This document shows, piece after piece, positions 11,043 through 23,388 of a DNA stretch of 64,000 nt. Both the position numbers and the translations under genes were made by a program. The notes beneath the pieces were generated by a model that did no database searches, had not been told where the DNA came from, and worked only from the letters and a program-made list of their open reading frames with translations. The stretch's first letter is position 1. Each line of letters starts with the position of its first letter. Source of the DNA: Sorghum bicolor (taxonomy: Eukaryota; Streptophyta; Magnoliopsida; Poales; Poaceae); assembly GCF_000003195.3 (NCBI RefSeq), contig NC_012871.2, forward strand, positions 49,530,345 to 49,594,344, read 5' to 3'.

Positions 11043-12872
11043 CTTCCTTCTTGGGTACTCCTTCTCCATCGCATCATTCTACAGCCCAAACTCTGCTTTC
11101 CTGGCGACGGCACTGTTCGAGAGCTCCAAGAACTTCAACAAGAACTTCCTCCAATAACTCCCAAGTTTTCAATCGTTTCTCCTGCGAGGAGATGGCCATC
11201 AACTTCGTCGTTCCTGAGGTCAGCGTACTGCCCTTTCTCCTATACTTTTACTGTACCCCTGTTCATCTGCAATTTGTTTCACCGAATCCTTTTTCTTTTT
11301 GTTCTTCTTTTCGCTCCCAAAAATTTCTAGGATTTGGCCGATAAAATCATTATTCCTACCGATCAACCCCATCTTCAATGCCTTGGTCCACTAGGAAACT
11401 CGGATCCCACCGATCTTATAAACGTGGAGACAAACAGAATCCCTTTTAGAGCCGAGAATTTTTCTTTAGATCTATGGAAGGATGCTTTCTGTTCCTGGCC
11501 CAGTCCTACCAAGGGAAGGAAGGATTGGTTCCTGAGAGTCAGTAACTCAAATGAGGTCCAATGGGGTGAACGGAAACTGGATCAGTGCATTAGATTGTCC
11601 CTTGCCGATATGGAGAGAAACGAGTCACTACTGATAGCTGCCTCATACTTTTGGTCAGACACACTCAATACTTTTGTGTTTGGGCATGGCCCTGCTTCTC
11701 CCACACTTGCCGATGTGCTTATGCTCACCGGCTTAGATGTATCCTCTGCCGATACCACCCACCTGTTTGATACCAAACCCAGTGCTAAGGTGGAAACTCG
11801 TTCTATCGGCGGTTGGTCAGGGTACATCCAGAAATACCGAAGAACAGGCCCTGTCAATGTGAAGAAACAGACCACCTTTCTGAACATGTGGCTGGATAAA
11901 TTTGTATTCTGTGGCCGATCGGTAGGACCAACTTCGGTTTACTTATCGGCAGCAGAAAGATTAGCCAATGGCGGCCGATTTCCTCTTGGCCGATATTTGC
12001 TTGGCTGGGCTTATCACCTCCTCCACCAGGTAGCCCAGAATCTACTGCTTGGTCAACCCCGGCAACTTAGGGGGTCCCTGGTGGTTTATCAACATGTGGC
12101 TTAGTCTCCACATGCACAAACGCCTTGAGTTCGATCTCTTTGCACAGCACTTCCTTAGAGATATAGCCGAGGATTACGAACTAGGTGAAGAAGAATCAGC
12201 AACTCGTTCCCCTCTGAACTTTGGCGAAGCTGCCATAGTTTTGCCTGGCACAGGTGGCAACGCAGACCAGGTTAGCCGATTCTTCCAAACTCTGTATGAG
12301 GGTTTGACGAGGGAACAACGGGCATGGATGCCTTATGAAGATCCAGACACCAGATTCCCTCTGACTTTCCACCCCTTCAATGATGCTCTCAACAAGGACC
12401 GTGAGGTGATAATGGCAATTATCACCCCCAGAGCTATACCGGTGAACTTCATTAGCAGTGGGAAAGCTTCTAATCTGACTTATGAGTTCTACAATCCATC
12501 GGCACTTGCTCATCAACTGGCTTTCGCCCAACTGCCAATTGCACTTTGCTACGCCGATGTGATAAAGCCGAGGGAGATTATCACCAGCCATCTAGAATGG
12601 ATCAGGGTAGCCCAACTTCCACCAAACACCGATACAGATGTCGATCTATCGGCTTGGATCCTAGCTCTCTTCATCACTCAGGCATACAAACAGTGCTGGG
12701 AAGAATGGAAAGAGCACCTGTTCTGCAGATCGGCTCTTACATACCATGGCATGATCGACCATCAATACAAAGTCCCCGATAACACTGTAAGTACTTCTAA
12801 ACCGATGTTTCAATCCTTTCATTTTCACTTTCCATCGGTATCTTACTTCCTTGTTATATGCAGGTCAATGAC

Positions 12873-14149
12873 TGTTGACGGTCCTTAATGCTCACATTTA
12901 ACCATCAACTAATCATGGAAAAGGATCCAAATGCAACTAACACCTAGACTTAGGGTTTTACCTGATAGAATTCCACGAGTTTTGGTGTTTGTCTATTTCT
13001 GCAGGGGGTTATTAGGAAATACGGAGGAAAGGCCCACACGTCGGGTTTACATATAGATATTAACGTGCCGCGCAATTTTCTACCATCTAGAAGACTCTAG
13101 AAGCCACGGGAAGGAAGCGGAGGCCGAGAGGACTCAGGGACAGGGCGCCCGCCCTCCTTTCCTGGGCGCCCGCCCTCAACCAGAGTCCAATTAGGACTCT
13201 CTTTCGGGATATTGCTCCACCGACCTAAAGGATCAAGGATAACCGTTCAATCAATGTCGGTTTGATCCAACGGCCCAGATTCACTTGAAGGGACTATAAA
13301 ACCAGACCCCCTGGCCCCTGGAGATCATACCTCTTCTACAGAATCAAAGTTAGGGTTTCAATTCTTCATCCAAGTAGAGAGGATCCCTCTAGTTCTTCTA
13401 GTTCTACCTCTAGTTCATCTAGATCTAGTTCTAGTTCATCTAGTTCTAGTTCTAGTTCCTCTAGTTCTAGTTCTAGTCAGTTCTAGTTGTAATCTAGAAA
13501 ATAGGGAGAGAAGAGGAGAGCGGAGGAGGAGCCGAATCTGTCGGATCTTCCTCAACATTATAATTTTGCAGCATCTGGTTCGTTCTTCATCGTTCTCCAG
13601 GTTCTTCAATTCATAATTCCTGAGTTCTTTAATTACTTTTATTTACATTCAAGTTATTTATTGGATTCCCGCTTGCATCAAGTGCTCTAATCTTTGAAAC
13701 ATTAGAGTAGTAATTAATAGATTAGACGTGGTGTTTAGTCTTGCAATTACCTGGAATTGCACCCAATCCTGCGGATTGTTGTGGTAGCCCTAGGGTAGTG
13801 ACAGCCCTAACGGTCGACGTATTCCACCTCGTTCGGATCGGTGTTTGTAGGACCGTAGTTGGAGCTTCCTAGCCCCCTTCTCATCTCTTTCTGTGGTTAG
13901 TGTTCTGATGTCCCGAAATAGATAATCTTGAAGTAATTCTTGATTCTTAGATCAACTAGAGAACTCTCAGGAAACTTCCTCTCTTCCTACTAAAAATAAT
14001 TATATAGTTATCCTTGGGCGATCTTAGATCTTAATTAGTACACTCACGTTCTCTGTGGAAAATCGATACTCTGGAATACTCCCGGGTGAAAGCTACATCG
14101 GTATCCGTGCGCTTGCGGATTTTTCTGTTTGTGTTTAAAATACCCAACA
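12873..14149 (+). repeat. 5' LTR of element A
   Basis: It contains two GGGCGCCCGCCCT modules (about 13143 and 13164), a TATAAAA at 13295-13301, and a CTAGTT-rich microsatellite at about 13388-13498 downstream of the TATA box, presumably in R-U5. The LTR ends AATACCCAACA. Confidence 0.92.
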
Positions 14150-14156
14150 AGCTTTC

Positions 14157-14174
14157 TGGCGCCGTTGCCGGGGA
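14157..14174 (+). other. Primer binding site of element A (tRNA-Asp)
   Basis: TGGCGCCGTTGCCGGGGA is complementary to the 3' end of plant tRNA-Asp (TCCCCGGCAACGGCGCCA), the usual minus-strand primer of Athila-type elements. It begins seven bases after the LTR. Confidence 0.9.
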
Positions 14175-16005
14175 ACGGTAGCTGTGCTAGTTTCGAACCA
14201 AGTCGTCTGTGTATCCTTTTTCTTTTCCTTTTTTACCACACTCACCTTATCATTTTCACCATACCACATGGATTTCACTCTAAGCATTAATGAGCATGGA
14301 ATTTATTTCATAGCCACTCCATTTACTCCATGCTCATATGCAACATCTTCACAATCCATTGGTCTCTCCAACATCACCACATTCGAGATCTCCAACCCCC
14401 TCATCCTTTCTATTTATAAAAACTTTAAAAGGGCGGTTGTCGATGCATATGTCTATATTAAATATTGCAGATCTCGTTGAGTTGATCTTGATATAGGTCA
14501 GCGTTGGAGGGGAAACCACTTCGCCGACATAAATTGATGGTTTCCCAAGGACAAGCTTAGTGTCCTAAAACAAGCACTGATCAGATCGTAACATGAGCTT
14601 TTAATTATTTGCAACATTACCTTGTGTATTGAGCATATAAGGATAATTGTAAAAAAATTCCTTCAGGTATTCTTGTCACTAACCTTTCTAGGATTGGAGC
14701 AAGAAGATCGGATGAATGACAAGCACAAGGTATGTCCAACCAATCATCATACAACATTGAATTAAATTCATCCAAACTTGAATTTTGCAAAATTCAAGCT
14801 TGGGGGAGTACTTTACATAAAAACATCCTTTGCCATGTTGCTATGTTGGTTGTCCCTACCTTTGAGACATGCTCAATTTGTTAAATACTAATCACACTAC
14901 TTCATCTCCACTTAAGTAGATCTTCTTTAAATGCTCTCATGCTACCTTTATTTGCTTTAGTATATGTCTAGGTTTGGAGTAGTTTCATTTATCTCTTAAT
15001 TAAGCATGGTGCTTAGTTTAGGGCTGATGATCTTACTTCCAAGGGAGTTTAAATTAAGCATGATGCTTAGGTTAAAATGCCCTCCTAAATCAAATTAGAC
15101 ATGGTGTCTAGGTTGATTTCTAAGCCGATAGTATGTTACAGTAGATATGGGATATTTTGTTGGACTAACCCCTGCAAGAAAACTTTCAATATCGACCTGG
15201 GAAGTCCTGAGACAAACTCACATTGGAGACAAAGAGAGAGACACATGAAGTTTAACAATTTACACAAGGAAGGCATAGCTCACAAGAGATGATCCATGGA
15301 GGGTGCCACAAACACGATGCACAACTGCTAAGAAAGGAAAGCTTCCACAAGGTGATATTGTACCATCACTCTTCAAGTAAGGTAACATCTTAAGGTACTT
15401 GACTATCACTTTTATAAGCTTCTCCTTGGTTCTGGCGTTCACATAAATAAAAGAGACAAACATGTATGATTTACAACTCTTGATTAACCAACCTAATCGA
15501 TTCAACATGTTTAGTCCTTCCACCTTTGTGATCCCACACTCCTAATCATATGAACTAAAATGTTGCACACTCAATCTTTGAAAGATATATATATATATAT
15601 ATATATAACATAAGTATAGATAGATTATCTTTCCATTAGGTTGAGCGATTTGATCTGACAAATGTTTTAAATGTTACACTCATGATCTTATTATCCATCA
15701 ACTTTGTCTTGCTCACTATGCTTAAGGTTAGAGAGAACAAATACACTTTTGGTTCTGTTGGTGTTTTCCACCAACAGGGCCCATGCACTTGATCTCTGCC
15801 TTGTCTTGATGAGTAGGTACAATTTGAGCAAAATATGAAGGACTTTTACAACTCCCAGACTCCACCAGGTGAAGAACCTAGATCTACGAGCTCAAACACA
15901 TAGTAGATACTGGACACTCAGGCAATCACTCCCCTGAGATGCTTGAGGATGTAAACTACATTAACAACAACAATTACTACTACAACCTCCTCAACAAAAT
16001 CAAGG
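14175..16005 (+). other. Element A leader and decayed gag region
   Basis: A short frame from 14268 (MDFTLSINEHG) may be a gag remnant but is broken after about 70 codons. A polypurine-like AAGCTTGGGGGAGTA occurs at 14806-14820. An AT microsatellite lies at about 15582-15607. No intact gag domain was recognised. Confidence 0.5.
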
Positions 16006-17160
16006 TTGAAATCAACAGAGGCCAAACTACACAGAGGTGATCCAGGACACCCCGTCATCCCAATCCCCATCGGCATGGTGGACTTCCCAAAAGCACTCTG
16101 CGACTTTGGCTCCAGCGTCAACAGTATGCCCAGGGTACTCTATGAAAACTTCTTTACACATTCTTTACTAGAAACAACCATGTGTTTGCAGCTTGCAGAT
16201 CGGACACTAAGTTTCCCAAAGAGAATATTGAAGAACCTCTGCGTCCGAGTTGGTACCTTGTACGCCCCAGCAGACATCGTGGTCATAGAGACTGATACTG
16301 ATGAGAGGGCATCCATCATCCTAGGGAGGCCATTCCTAAACACCTCAGGAGCTGTCATCTACGCTAGTGCTGCCAAGATCAGTTTCTACATCAAGGGGAA
16401 GAAGGAGACGTTTTCCTTCGAGAACAAGATTACACAAATCTCAGAGCAATCCCGACATGAACCAAGGAAGAGGACCAACAGGAGGAACAAGAACAAGCAA
16501 ATGTGGACCGAGTCAGCTAAGATGGTCACTGCAGTTCAAGGAGGTCAAGATCGTCGACTTAAGTCACCATTCCTGACCAAAAAGAATGACCCAGGTATGC
16601 CAAGCATCTAGTGCTCCATGGATACAACTTCGAGAATACGCTTTGCGACACCGGGTCAGGCGTCAACATGATGACCCAGTCACCTATCAGCTCCTGTTTG
16701 GAACCATGCCCCTAAAATCGACATACATTCAGCTCTAGATGATTTAAGGGTTATTGACATGGGAGAAGACGAGTACGATCCACCCATCATCCTTGGGAGA
16801 CAGTTCCTCAGCACCGTTAAAATAATCATCTACATTGGAACCGGAGAAGTCCACATGAACTTCCCCTCTGAGAAGGTACGCCGCTATTTTACTGACCCTA
16901 ATTATATAGTTGAAGACTCTAAGCAGGTCAGGACAAGAAGAAGACGACGCAACCGCGACCAGAGGAGGCAAATCATCAAGGACAGATGGGCAGACTATGA
17001 AGGAGAAGTTGTAAGGTCTGAAGACATACAGCTTGAACAGAACTGTCCTGAGGAGACCGTAGCACCGAGTCAGGTGTGGAGAGAGAAGATAGTTATACAC
17101 GAAGAAGAAGCGTCGCCGGAACCACCGACTACGCCATTCAACGAATCCCAGGACGACTGA
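16006..17160 (+). pseudogene. Two tandem retropepsin-like protease domains of element A
   Basis: Retropepsins process retrotransposon polyproteins. Domain 1 (16006-16611) has the active-site block CDFGSSVNSM at about 16099-16128, then CLQLADR and IILGRPFLNT. Domain 2 (about 16620-17160) has CDTGSGVNMM at about 16644-16673, then PPIILGRQFLSTV and a basic tail (RTRRRRRNRDQRR), followed by an acidic C-terminus and a TGA. A one-base loss in the linker near 16735 breaks domain 2. No RT follows, so the polyprotein ended here. Element E carries a homologue of the domain 2 tail. Confidence 0.75.
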
Positions 17161-19337
17161 GAAAACGGAGAGTCCAGTTCGGAGGACTTAAAAACAATGA
17201 ACGCCTTGCCAAGAGGTAAACTTGGTAACTTATCTTTTTCCTTTTAAATATTTAAAATAGTTTGCTTAGTTAATCAGGTTCATATCTTCTTGAAAAGAAA
17301 ATAAAAATGTTAAAAATAGTAAGCCCCATGTGAGTATGCTCATGGCATAAAACCCATAAGTACATTCACTGTGGTGGCGTAAAAATGAAATAAATATATT
17401 CCTGTCCTATAAAAATAAAAATACAAAAATAAATTTATGATCCTACTAAAGAGAGTAACATTTATAGAGGAGGCTCAACATGATAAAGGCTAGATATTTA
17501 TGCTAACACTTAACCAGTTCCACAAAGCTTTGTTGTCTATTTGAGCTCCACAGAATTCAAGGATCAAAGAAGACTAGCAGACGGAGGACATCCTAATCAC
17601 AGTCAGGGTGCTGCTGATATTCAAATACACCTCCGCTACCTGCTAGCTACATCAGAAGGAATTACGTCAAAACCCAGCTTGGGGGAGAGCACCCCCATTT
17701 ATCGAGCTAAGTGTTCTACTCATGTTTATACTTTACTCAAATATTAAAAAGATGCATAATCATAAAAACCCAAATAAATATTTTGTGCTTATATCTTTGC
17801 TTAGTTTGCTAAATAAATAAATAAATAAAGTTTGCCATGAACACTCATGATAAGCTCTCACATGGAAATGATGAATAGTTGCTCTACCATGACTAGTTCT
17901 TAAAATTGAAATCTCTCTCAAGTTTAGGCATGACTGGTATTAATTACGATTTGCTCTAAACCTGAACTTGTGGGGAGAGTACTTGATCTAAAGTCTAAGT
18001 CATTAACGGATACGATATGGGAAGGTTGAGCTGCTGTTTATCTGTTCCTAGAGATGCTAAAATTCTGGAGAATTTTATCTTTGAAAATCTTTAAAATGTT
18101 GCATGATGAGTTCTTGTATGATGAGAGTTTAAATTCCTACCACAGCCATATATACATGCTTGCTAGACTATGAACCACACATTTACTTTACTACTTATGA
18201 GCATTGAGTGTGGTCAAGCTGTGTAGACCCTTAGGAGCTTGTCATGCGGTTAAATCAAGATTCACTTACACGTTCATTCACACATGCTACTTCTACTCTG
18301 GAAGTACCATCCACATATATCCACTCATTTCCATCTCCAGAATCACCCAAAGATATTCTACTCCTATTTTGGAGAGAATAGCCAAAAAAAACATTTTTGT
18401 TTTCTCCTGTGAAATAAATGCTCAAGTTATCTTGTTACTACCACTTGCTACATTATCTCATGAGATGAATGCTCTAAAAAAAAGAAAAAAAAAGAGAAAA
18501 ATATGAGGAAATAAAAAGGGGCAAGTGCCCGGAACCTCGAAAGAAAAAATGTGAGACGAGAGGTAAAAATGGACAAGTGTCCGACAGTAGAATTAGGGGT
18601 ACAAGATACCCACCTGAGAGAAAAGAAAAAAAAGGAAAATATAGAGCATCTCATTCTCCTCAAAAAGTTTCAAAAGAGCAAGAAAGGTATGTACCCCCTC
18701 AAAAGAGCAAAAGTAGAATTAGACTTTCACCATTGTTATCACCATCATCACCATACACCATTCATTCGCCACACATGCACATCTTGATTTGACTTATTGA
18801 CTTGTTCTTCTAGATCCATGGTTTGACTATGCAATAAATGTCTTGTAAGTATGTATTAGTTGTCTCCCACCTATGAGCTCCAGATATCAAAAGCCTTATT
18901 AGAGTAGGGTGAGAGAGAAGGCAATGTCACTATGCCTCATACCAAAAATACCACATACTTTGAGAGAAGGCATACACCTTTACTGCCTTGGTAAGGATCC
19001 AGAAATACCACAAAAGAGAGACTAGAGAGAGTCATACAAGGAATCACTGAGTTTTATTTGAAAATCTGCAAAAACTCTAGAGCTATAGTTAATCGAAGAA
19101 CAAGAGACATGGCACTTGACTAGACCGTTCTATCTTTTAACTGCTCAAGACACAGGTGACGGTTACAAGCCCCATGGTGGAAGGTAAAATGAGTAAGTTT
19201 AAATCTTAACAGTTTACCCTAACCCAGAGATGAGATCTTGTTTAAATGCATGTGTACCTTTAAGGCATGAAACCACTGCAGAAACTCTTGAGTTCATCTT
19301 TGCTTAGGGACGAGCAAAGGTTAAGCTTGGGGGAGCT
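17161..19337 (+). other. 3' non-coding module of element A: internal and terminal polypurine tracts, hairpins
   Basis: An internal polypurine copy AGCTTGGGGGAGA is at 17676-17688 and the terminal AAGCTTGGGGGAGCT at 19323-19337 adjoins the LTR. Between them are three small hairpins: GGGC-AAGT-GCCC (18519-18530), GGAC-AAGT-GTCC (18571-18582) and GGGTA-N5-TACCC (18597-18611). The same arrangement recurs in elements B, C and E. No protein is encoded. Confidence 0.75.
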
Positions 19338-20616
19338 TGTTGACGGTCCTTAATGCTCACATTTAACCATGAACTAATCATGGAAAAGGATCCAAATGCA
19401 ACTAACACCTAGACTTAGGGTTTTATCTGACAGAATTCCACGAGTTTTGGTGTTTGTCTATTTCTGCAGGGTGTTATCAGGAAATACGGAGGAAAGGCCC
19501 ACACGTCGGGTTTACATAGAGATATTAATGTGCCGCGCAATTTTCTACCATCTAGAAGACTCCAGAAGCCACAGGAAGGAAGCGGAGGCTGAGAGGACTC
19601 AGGGACAGGGTGCCTGCCCTCCTTTCCTGGGCGCCCGCCCTCAACCAGAGTCCAATCGGGACTCTCTTTCGGGATATTGCTCCACCGACCTAAAGGATCA
19701 AGGATAACCGTTCAATCAATGTCGGTTTGATCCAACGGCCTAGATTCACTTGAAGGGACTATAAAACCTGACCCCCTGGCCCCTGGAGGTCATACCTCTT
19801 CTACAGAATCAAAGTTAGGGTTTCAATTCTTCATCCAAGTAGAGAGGATCCCTCTAATTCTTCTAGTTCTACCTCTAGTTCATCTAGATCTAGTTCTAGT
19901 TCATCTAGTTCTAGTTCTAGTTCCTCTAGTTCTAGTTCTAGTCAGTTCTAGTTGTAATCTAGAAAATAGGGAGAGAGAAGAGGAGAGCGGAGGAGGAGCC
20001 GGATCTGTCGGATCTTCCTCAACATTATACTTTTGCAGCATCTGGTTCATTCTTCATCGTTTTCTAGGTTCTTCAATTCATAATTCCTGAGTTCTTTAAT
20101 TAATTTTATTTACATTCAAGTTATTTATTGGATTCCCGCTTGCATCAAGTGCTCTAATCTTTGAAACATTAGAGTAGTAATTAATAGATTAGACATGGTG
20201 TTTAGTCTTGCAATTACCTAGAATTGCACCCAATCCTGCGGATTGTTGTGGTAGCCCTAGGGTAGTGACAGCCCTAACGGTCGACGTATTCCACCTCGTT
20301 CGGATCGGTGTTTGTAGGACCGTAGTCGGAGCTTCCTAGCCCCCTTCTCATCTCTTTCTGTGGTTAGTGTTCTGATGTCCCGAAATAGATAATCTTGAAG
20401 TAATTCTTGATTCTTAGATCAACTAGTGAACTCTCAGGAAACTTCCCCTCTTCCTACCAAAAATAATTATATAGTTATCCTTGGGCGATCTTGGATCTTA
20501 ATTAGTACACTTACGTTCTCTGTGGAAAATCGATACTCTGGAATACTCCCGGGTGAAAGCTACATCGGTATCCGTGCGCTTGCGGATTTTTCTGTTTGCG
20601 TTTAAAATACCCAACA
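19338..20616 (+). repeat. 3' LTR of element A
   Basis: About 98% identical by eye to 12873-14149, starting TGTTGACGG and ending CCAACA, with TATAAAA near 19759 and the CTAGTT-rich tract at about 19847-19960. Confidence 0.92.
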
Positions 20617-22185
20617 ATGACACACCCTCATTGGTCAGCAGGAGCGGCAAGCCGATTGAGCTCCTTCCATCGGGCCCGATCTCTTTGATCGGCAACAACG
20701 CTCCAACCTTGGCTACCATAATGCATCGGGGTGTGCGTCTCAAGAAAGTTACCACCAAACGGGCAAAGATATCCCCATTGGTAGCTGCCTCTACCCTAGC
20801 ACAAGCCTTCAAGGCAAATTTTCGAATTCTTTTACTCATACTGATCCCATTCTTATACTTATTACACTTGTATTCATAAACTTCTCACTGTTGTACCAGC
20901 ACAATGGTACATCGGCAAAGACCAGAAGTACGACTGCCGATGCCCCTAGTCCAGTCAACCGAAGAGAAAAGGTTCCAAGAGTACCAGATTACAAGCAAAG
21001 CGCCAGAGAATAGTAACGCCTTCTCCTCCCCAGTATCTCCGATTCCAGTAGAGTCATCCCCTTCTTCTCGAGAAGCCCAGACACAGCAGATACCATCTCC
21101 TCCTCAGCCAAAAGAACCCCAAGTGGAAGAGCTCTAGCTAGAGGAACCTCAACCAGAAGAAACACCGGCTGACGTACACGAGCAGACCATCGATCCAGCA
21201 AGCCTAACCATAGCATCGGTAGTCTCCTTGATTCAGACAAGTACCGCACCCCCTCTAGGTAACATAATTTCCATTTATTGCCGATGAACCTATTTTTCCA
21301 CTTTGTTAATAACTTCTGTCAACCCTAAACATAGTCTCATCGGCAATCCTAGCCGATCAGCCTGTGGTTCCATCGGCTTCAACTAGCCAAAGGCGAGAGA
21401 TAGCTCTGAAGCAAGTAAGTTACCCGATCTTCATTTTTATTGTTATCAGTACTTGATAGTAAAATAACTTATTCTGTCCTCTTTTTCAGGAACAAGATTC
21501 TCCCGGCAGCCTGTTCTCCTTCGCCATCGAGATTTTTGAGGACGAAGGCGAGGAAGCAAGTTCTTCTCGAGCAATCGGAATCTCATCGGCAGAGATTAAA
21601 GCAAAGCTGGCGGAGCTGTCAGCCCTCCTCCATCAAGATACAGCGCAATTGGTCGATGACTCTGACCCAGCCAAAGTCCTATTCAAGGCTCTCAGAGGTC
21701 AAATCCCTGCCGATGCCGAGGAGGTTCTTTTCCAAGCTACACATTTAGAGAGTCGTCAGCTGCAGTATCAAAAGGCTGCTCAGTGTCTTGCCGATAGAGC
21801 TGCTCCCGCTCAGCTCTCAGAGGAGATGATGAAAGTGAAACTCCTTGTCGATGAGAAGCATAAGAGCATCGGCGTTCTGAAATCGTCGGGAGATGTACTG
21901 AAGCATAAGATCTCTGATCTATCGGCAAAGAGAGAAGCCCTGTTGGCAGAACTCAAACAGGTAGAAGAAGCTTTGTCCCAAGCTCAACAGGAAGAAAGCC
22001 AGCTGCCTGAGGCGATCAAGATTCTTGAACAAGAGTGAAATGTCCAAGCCCGCAAAGCACTGCAGATGAAGAAGAAGCTGAAGCCAGTGGAGGGTTCTGT
22101 CGATGATGACATGAAGGAGATAGAAGAAGCCAATCAGATCCGTCAGCGCGCCATATCGACGATCCAAGCTCTGCTAAATATGTGA

Positions 22186-22440
22186 ACTCTTCATCGGCGG
22201 CGTTCTTTGCTCCCTTCTTCTAATCATTTTGGTCCAGCCGATAGGACTGTTATCGGCATCCTTTTAAAACATTATGTCCGGCCCCAGACACACCTTTTAA
22301 TTCAGCCGATAGGAATGTCATCGGCACTTAATCTTTCATGCATCAAGCCATATGCTGGGGTAATATTTTTTTAAATATTTGCCGTTCAATGCTCTGAGAA
22401 ATTCAACTCCTTCGAGAGTTTCTAAGATATAGGCGTTGCC
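22186..22440. other. Spacer between convergent ends of the PMD gene and integrase
   Basis: A short non-coding stretch holding five GCCGAT/ATCGGC copies (about 22190-22325). It separates the 3' ends of the antisense gene and gag-pol and probably supplies both 3' UTRs. Confidence 0.5.
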
Positions 22441-23388
22441 AGGAGCAGATCAATTTATCCGATAGGGACCTTCCCAATTGGGAGACCACTTCCCAAATTT
22501 TGAACTTTTAGTCCCGATCGGTAAGATTAATTTCCATACTAAATCTCCATCGGCAAACTCCTTAGCCTTTACCTTCTTATCATACCATCTGGCAACTCTC
22601 TTCTTATTTTCTTCTATACTTATCAAAGCCCTTAGCCGATGCCCTGCTAAATCATCCAACTCGTCTATCATCAAAGTAGCATAATCATCGTCAGCCAATT
22701 GATCTTGAAAAGATAGTCGCCTAGACCCAGTTTTAATTTCCCAAGGTAGCACTGCATCATGTCCATACACCAACTGATAAGGTGAGACTTTGGTCGACTC
22801 ATGACAAGCCATCCGATATGACCATAAAGCTTCATTCAACAACGTATGCCACCTCCTAGGATTTTCTTCAATCTTCCGTTTAATAAGTTTGATAATTCCT
22901 TTATTAGATGCTTCGGCCTGCCCATTGGCTTGAGCATAATAAGGAGAAGAATTTAATACTTTAATTCCCATACCGATTGCAAACTCATCAAACTCCCCTA
23001 ATGTAAACATGGTACCCTGATCGGTAGTAATTGTCTGAGGAATTCCAAATCGGTAAATAATATGCTCTTTCACAAAATCAATCATATTGGCCGATGTGAC
23101 TTTCTTCAAAGGAATAGCTTCAACCCACTTGGTGAACTAATCGGTGGCAACCAAGATGAATTTATGTCCTTTGCTTGATGGCGGGTAAATTTGGCCGATC
23201 AGATCAATAGCCCACCCCCGGAACGGCCAAGGTTTAATAATGGGATTCATGGCCGATGCGGGTGCCCTTTGAATATTGCCAAATTTCTGACATCCTTGAC
23301 ATCCTTTGAAATACTTAAAACAATCTTCAAGTATGGTTGGCCAATAATACCCATTCCTCCTAATCATCCATTTCATCTTAAAAGCCGA
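22441..23388 (-). pseudogene. Integrase of the Tat element
   Basis: Integrase joins element cDNA to host DNA. Reading on the minus strand: the zinc-binding end (CQGCQKFGNIQ, 23300 region), GWAIDLIGQI with the first catalytic Asp, TTDQGTMF with the second, and the PYYAQANGQAEASNKGII block with the catalytic Glu. The C-terminal part has KEFADGDLVWK and SPNWEGPYRI. In-frame TAG codons occur at 23137-23139 and at the boundary 23389-23391. It is the last gag-pol domain before the 3' end of the element. Confidence 0.88.

Larger units (their letters stand above)
12873..20616 (+). mobile_element. Athila-like LTR element A, non-autonomous
   Basis: LTRs of 1277 and 1279 bp begin TGTTGACGG and end CCAACA. 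ATGAC is duplicated at 12868-12872 and 20617-20621. The PBS matches tRNA-Asp. The interior keeps only gag remnants, two protease-like domains and a long 3' non-coding module; RT, RNase H and integrase are absent. The LTR pair differs at about 27 positions by eye (about 2%), fewer than the enclosing Tat LTRs, which agrees with the nesting order. Confidence 0.93.
11192..22185 (+). pseudogene. Antisense plant-mobile-domain plus coiled-coil gene in the Tat element
   Basis: This gene runs opposite to gag-pol. Exons supported by splice sites are 11192-11218, 11331-12786, 12864-12872 continued at 20622 to about 20813, 20900-21258, 21353-21414 and 21490-22185. Exons 1-2 encode a plant mobile domain (PMD, aminotransferase-like fold): FSLDLWKDAFCSW, a LTGLDV block, and GGPWWFINMWLSL. 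Middle exons are Pro/Ser/Glu-rich. The last exon is a 200-residue Glu/Lys/Leu-rich coiled coil (AELKQVEEALSQAQQEESQ). Damage: a +1 frame change near 12030-12060, TAG at 21135, TGA at 22036, and element A inserted in exon 3. The donor near 20813 reads GC instead of GT. PMD proteins such as Arabidopsis MAIN and MAIL1 act in transposon and gene silencing; the role of element-borne versions is not established. Confidence 0.8.

Noticed and set aside
15582..15607. AT dinucleotide run as a functional site
   Set aside because: Simple microsatellite; a similar run near 62940 in element E is in a non-homologous position.
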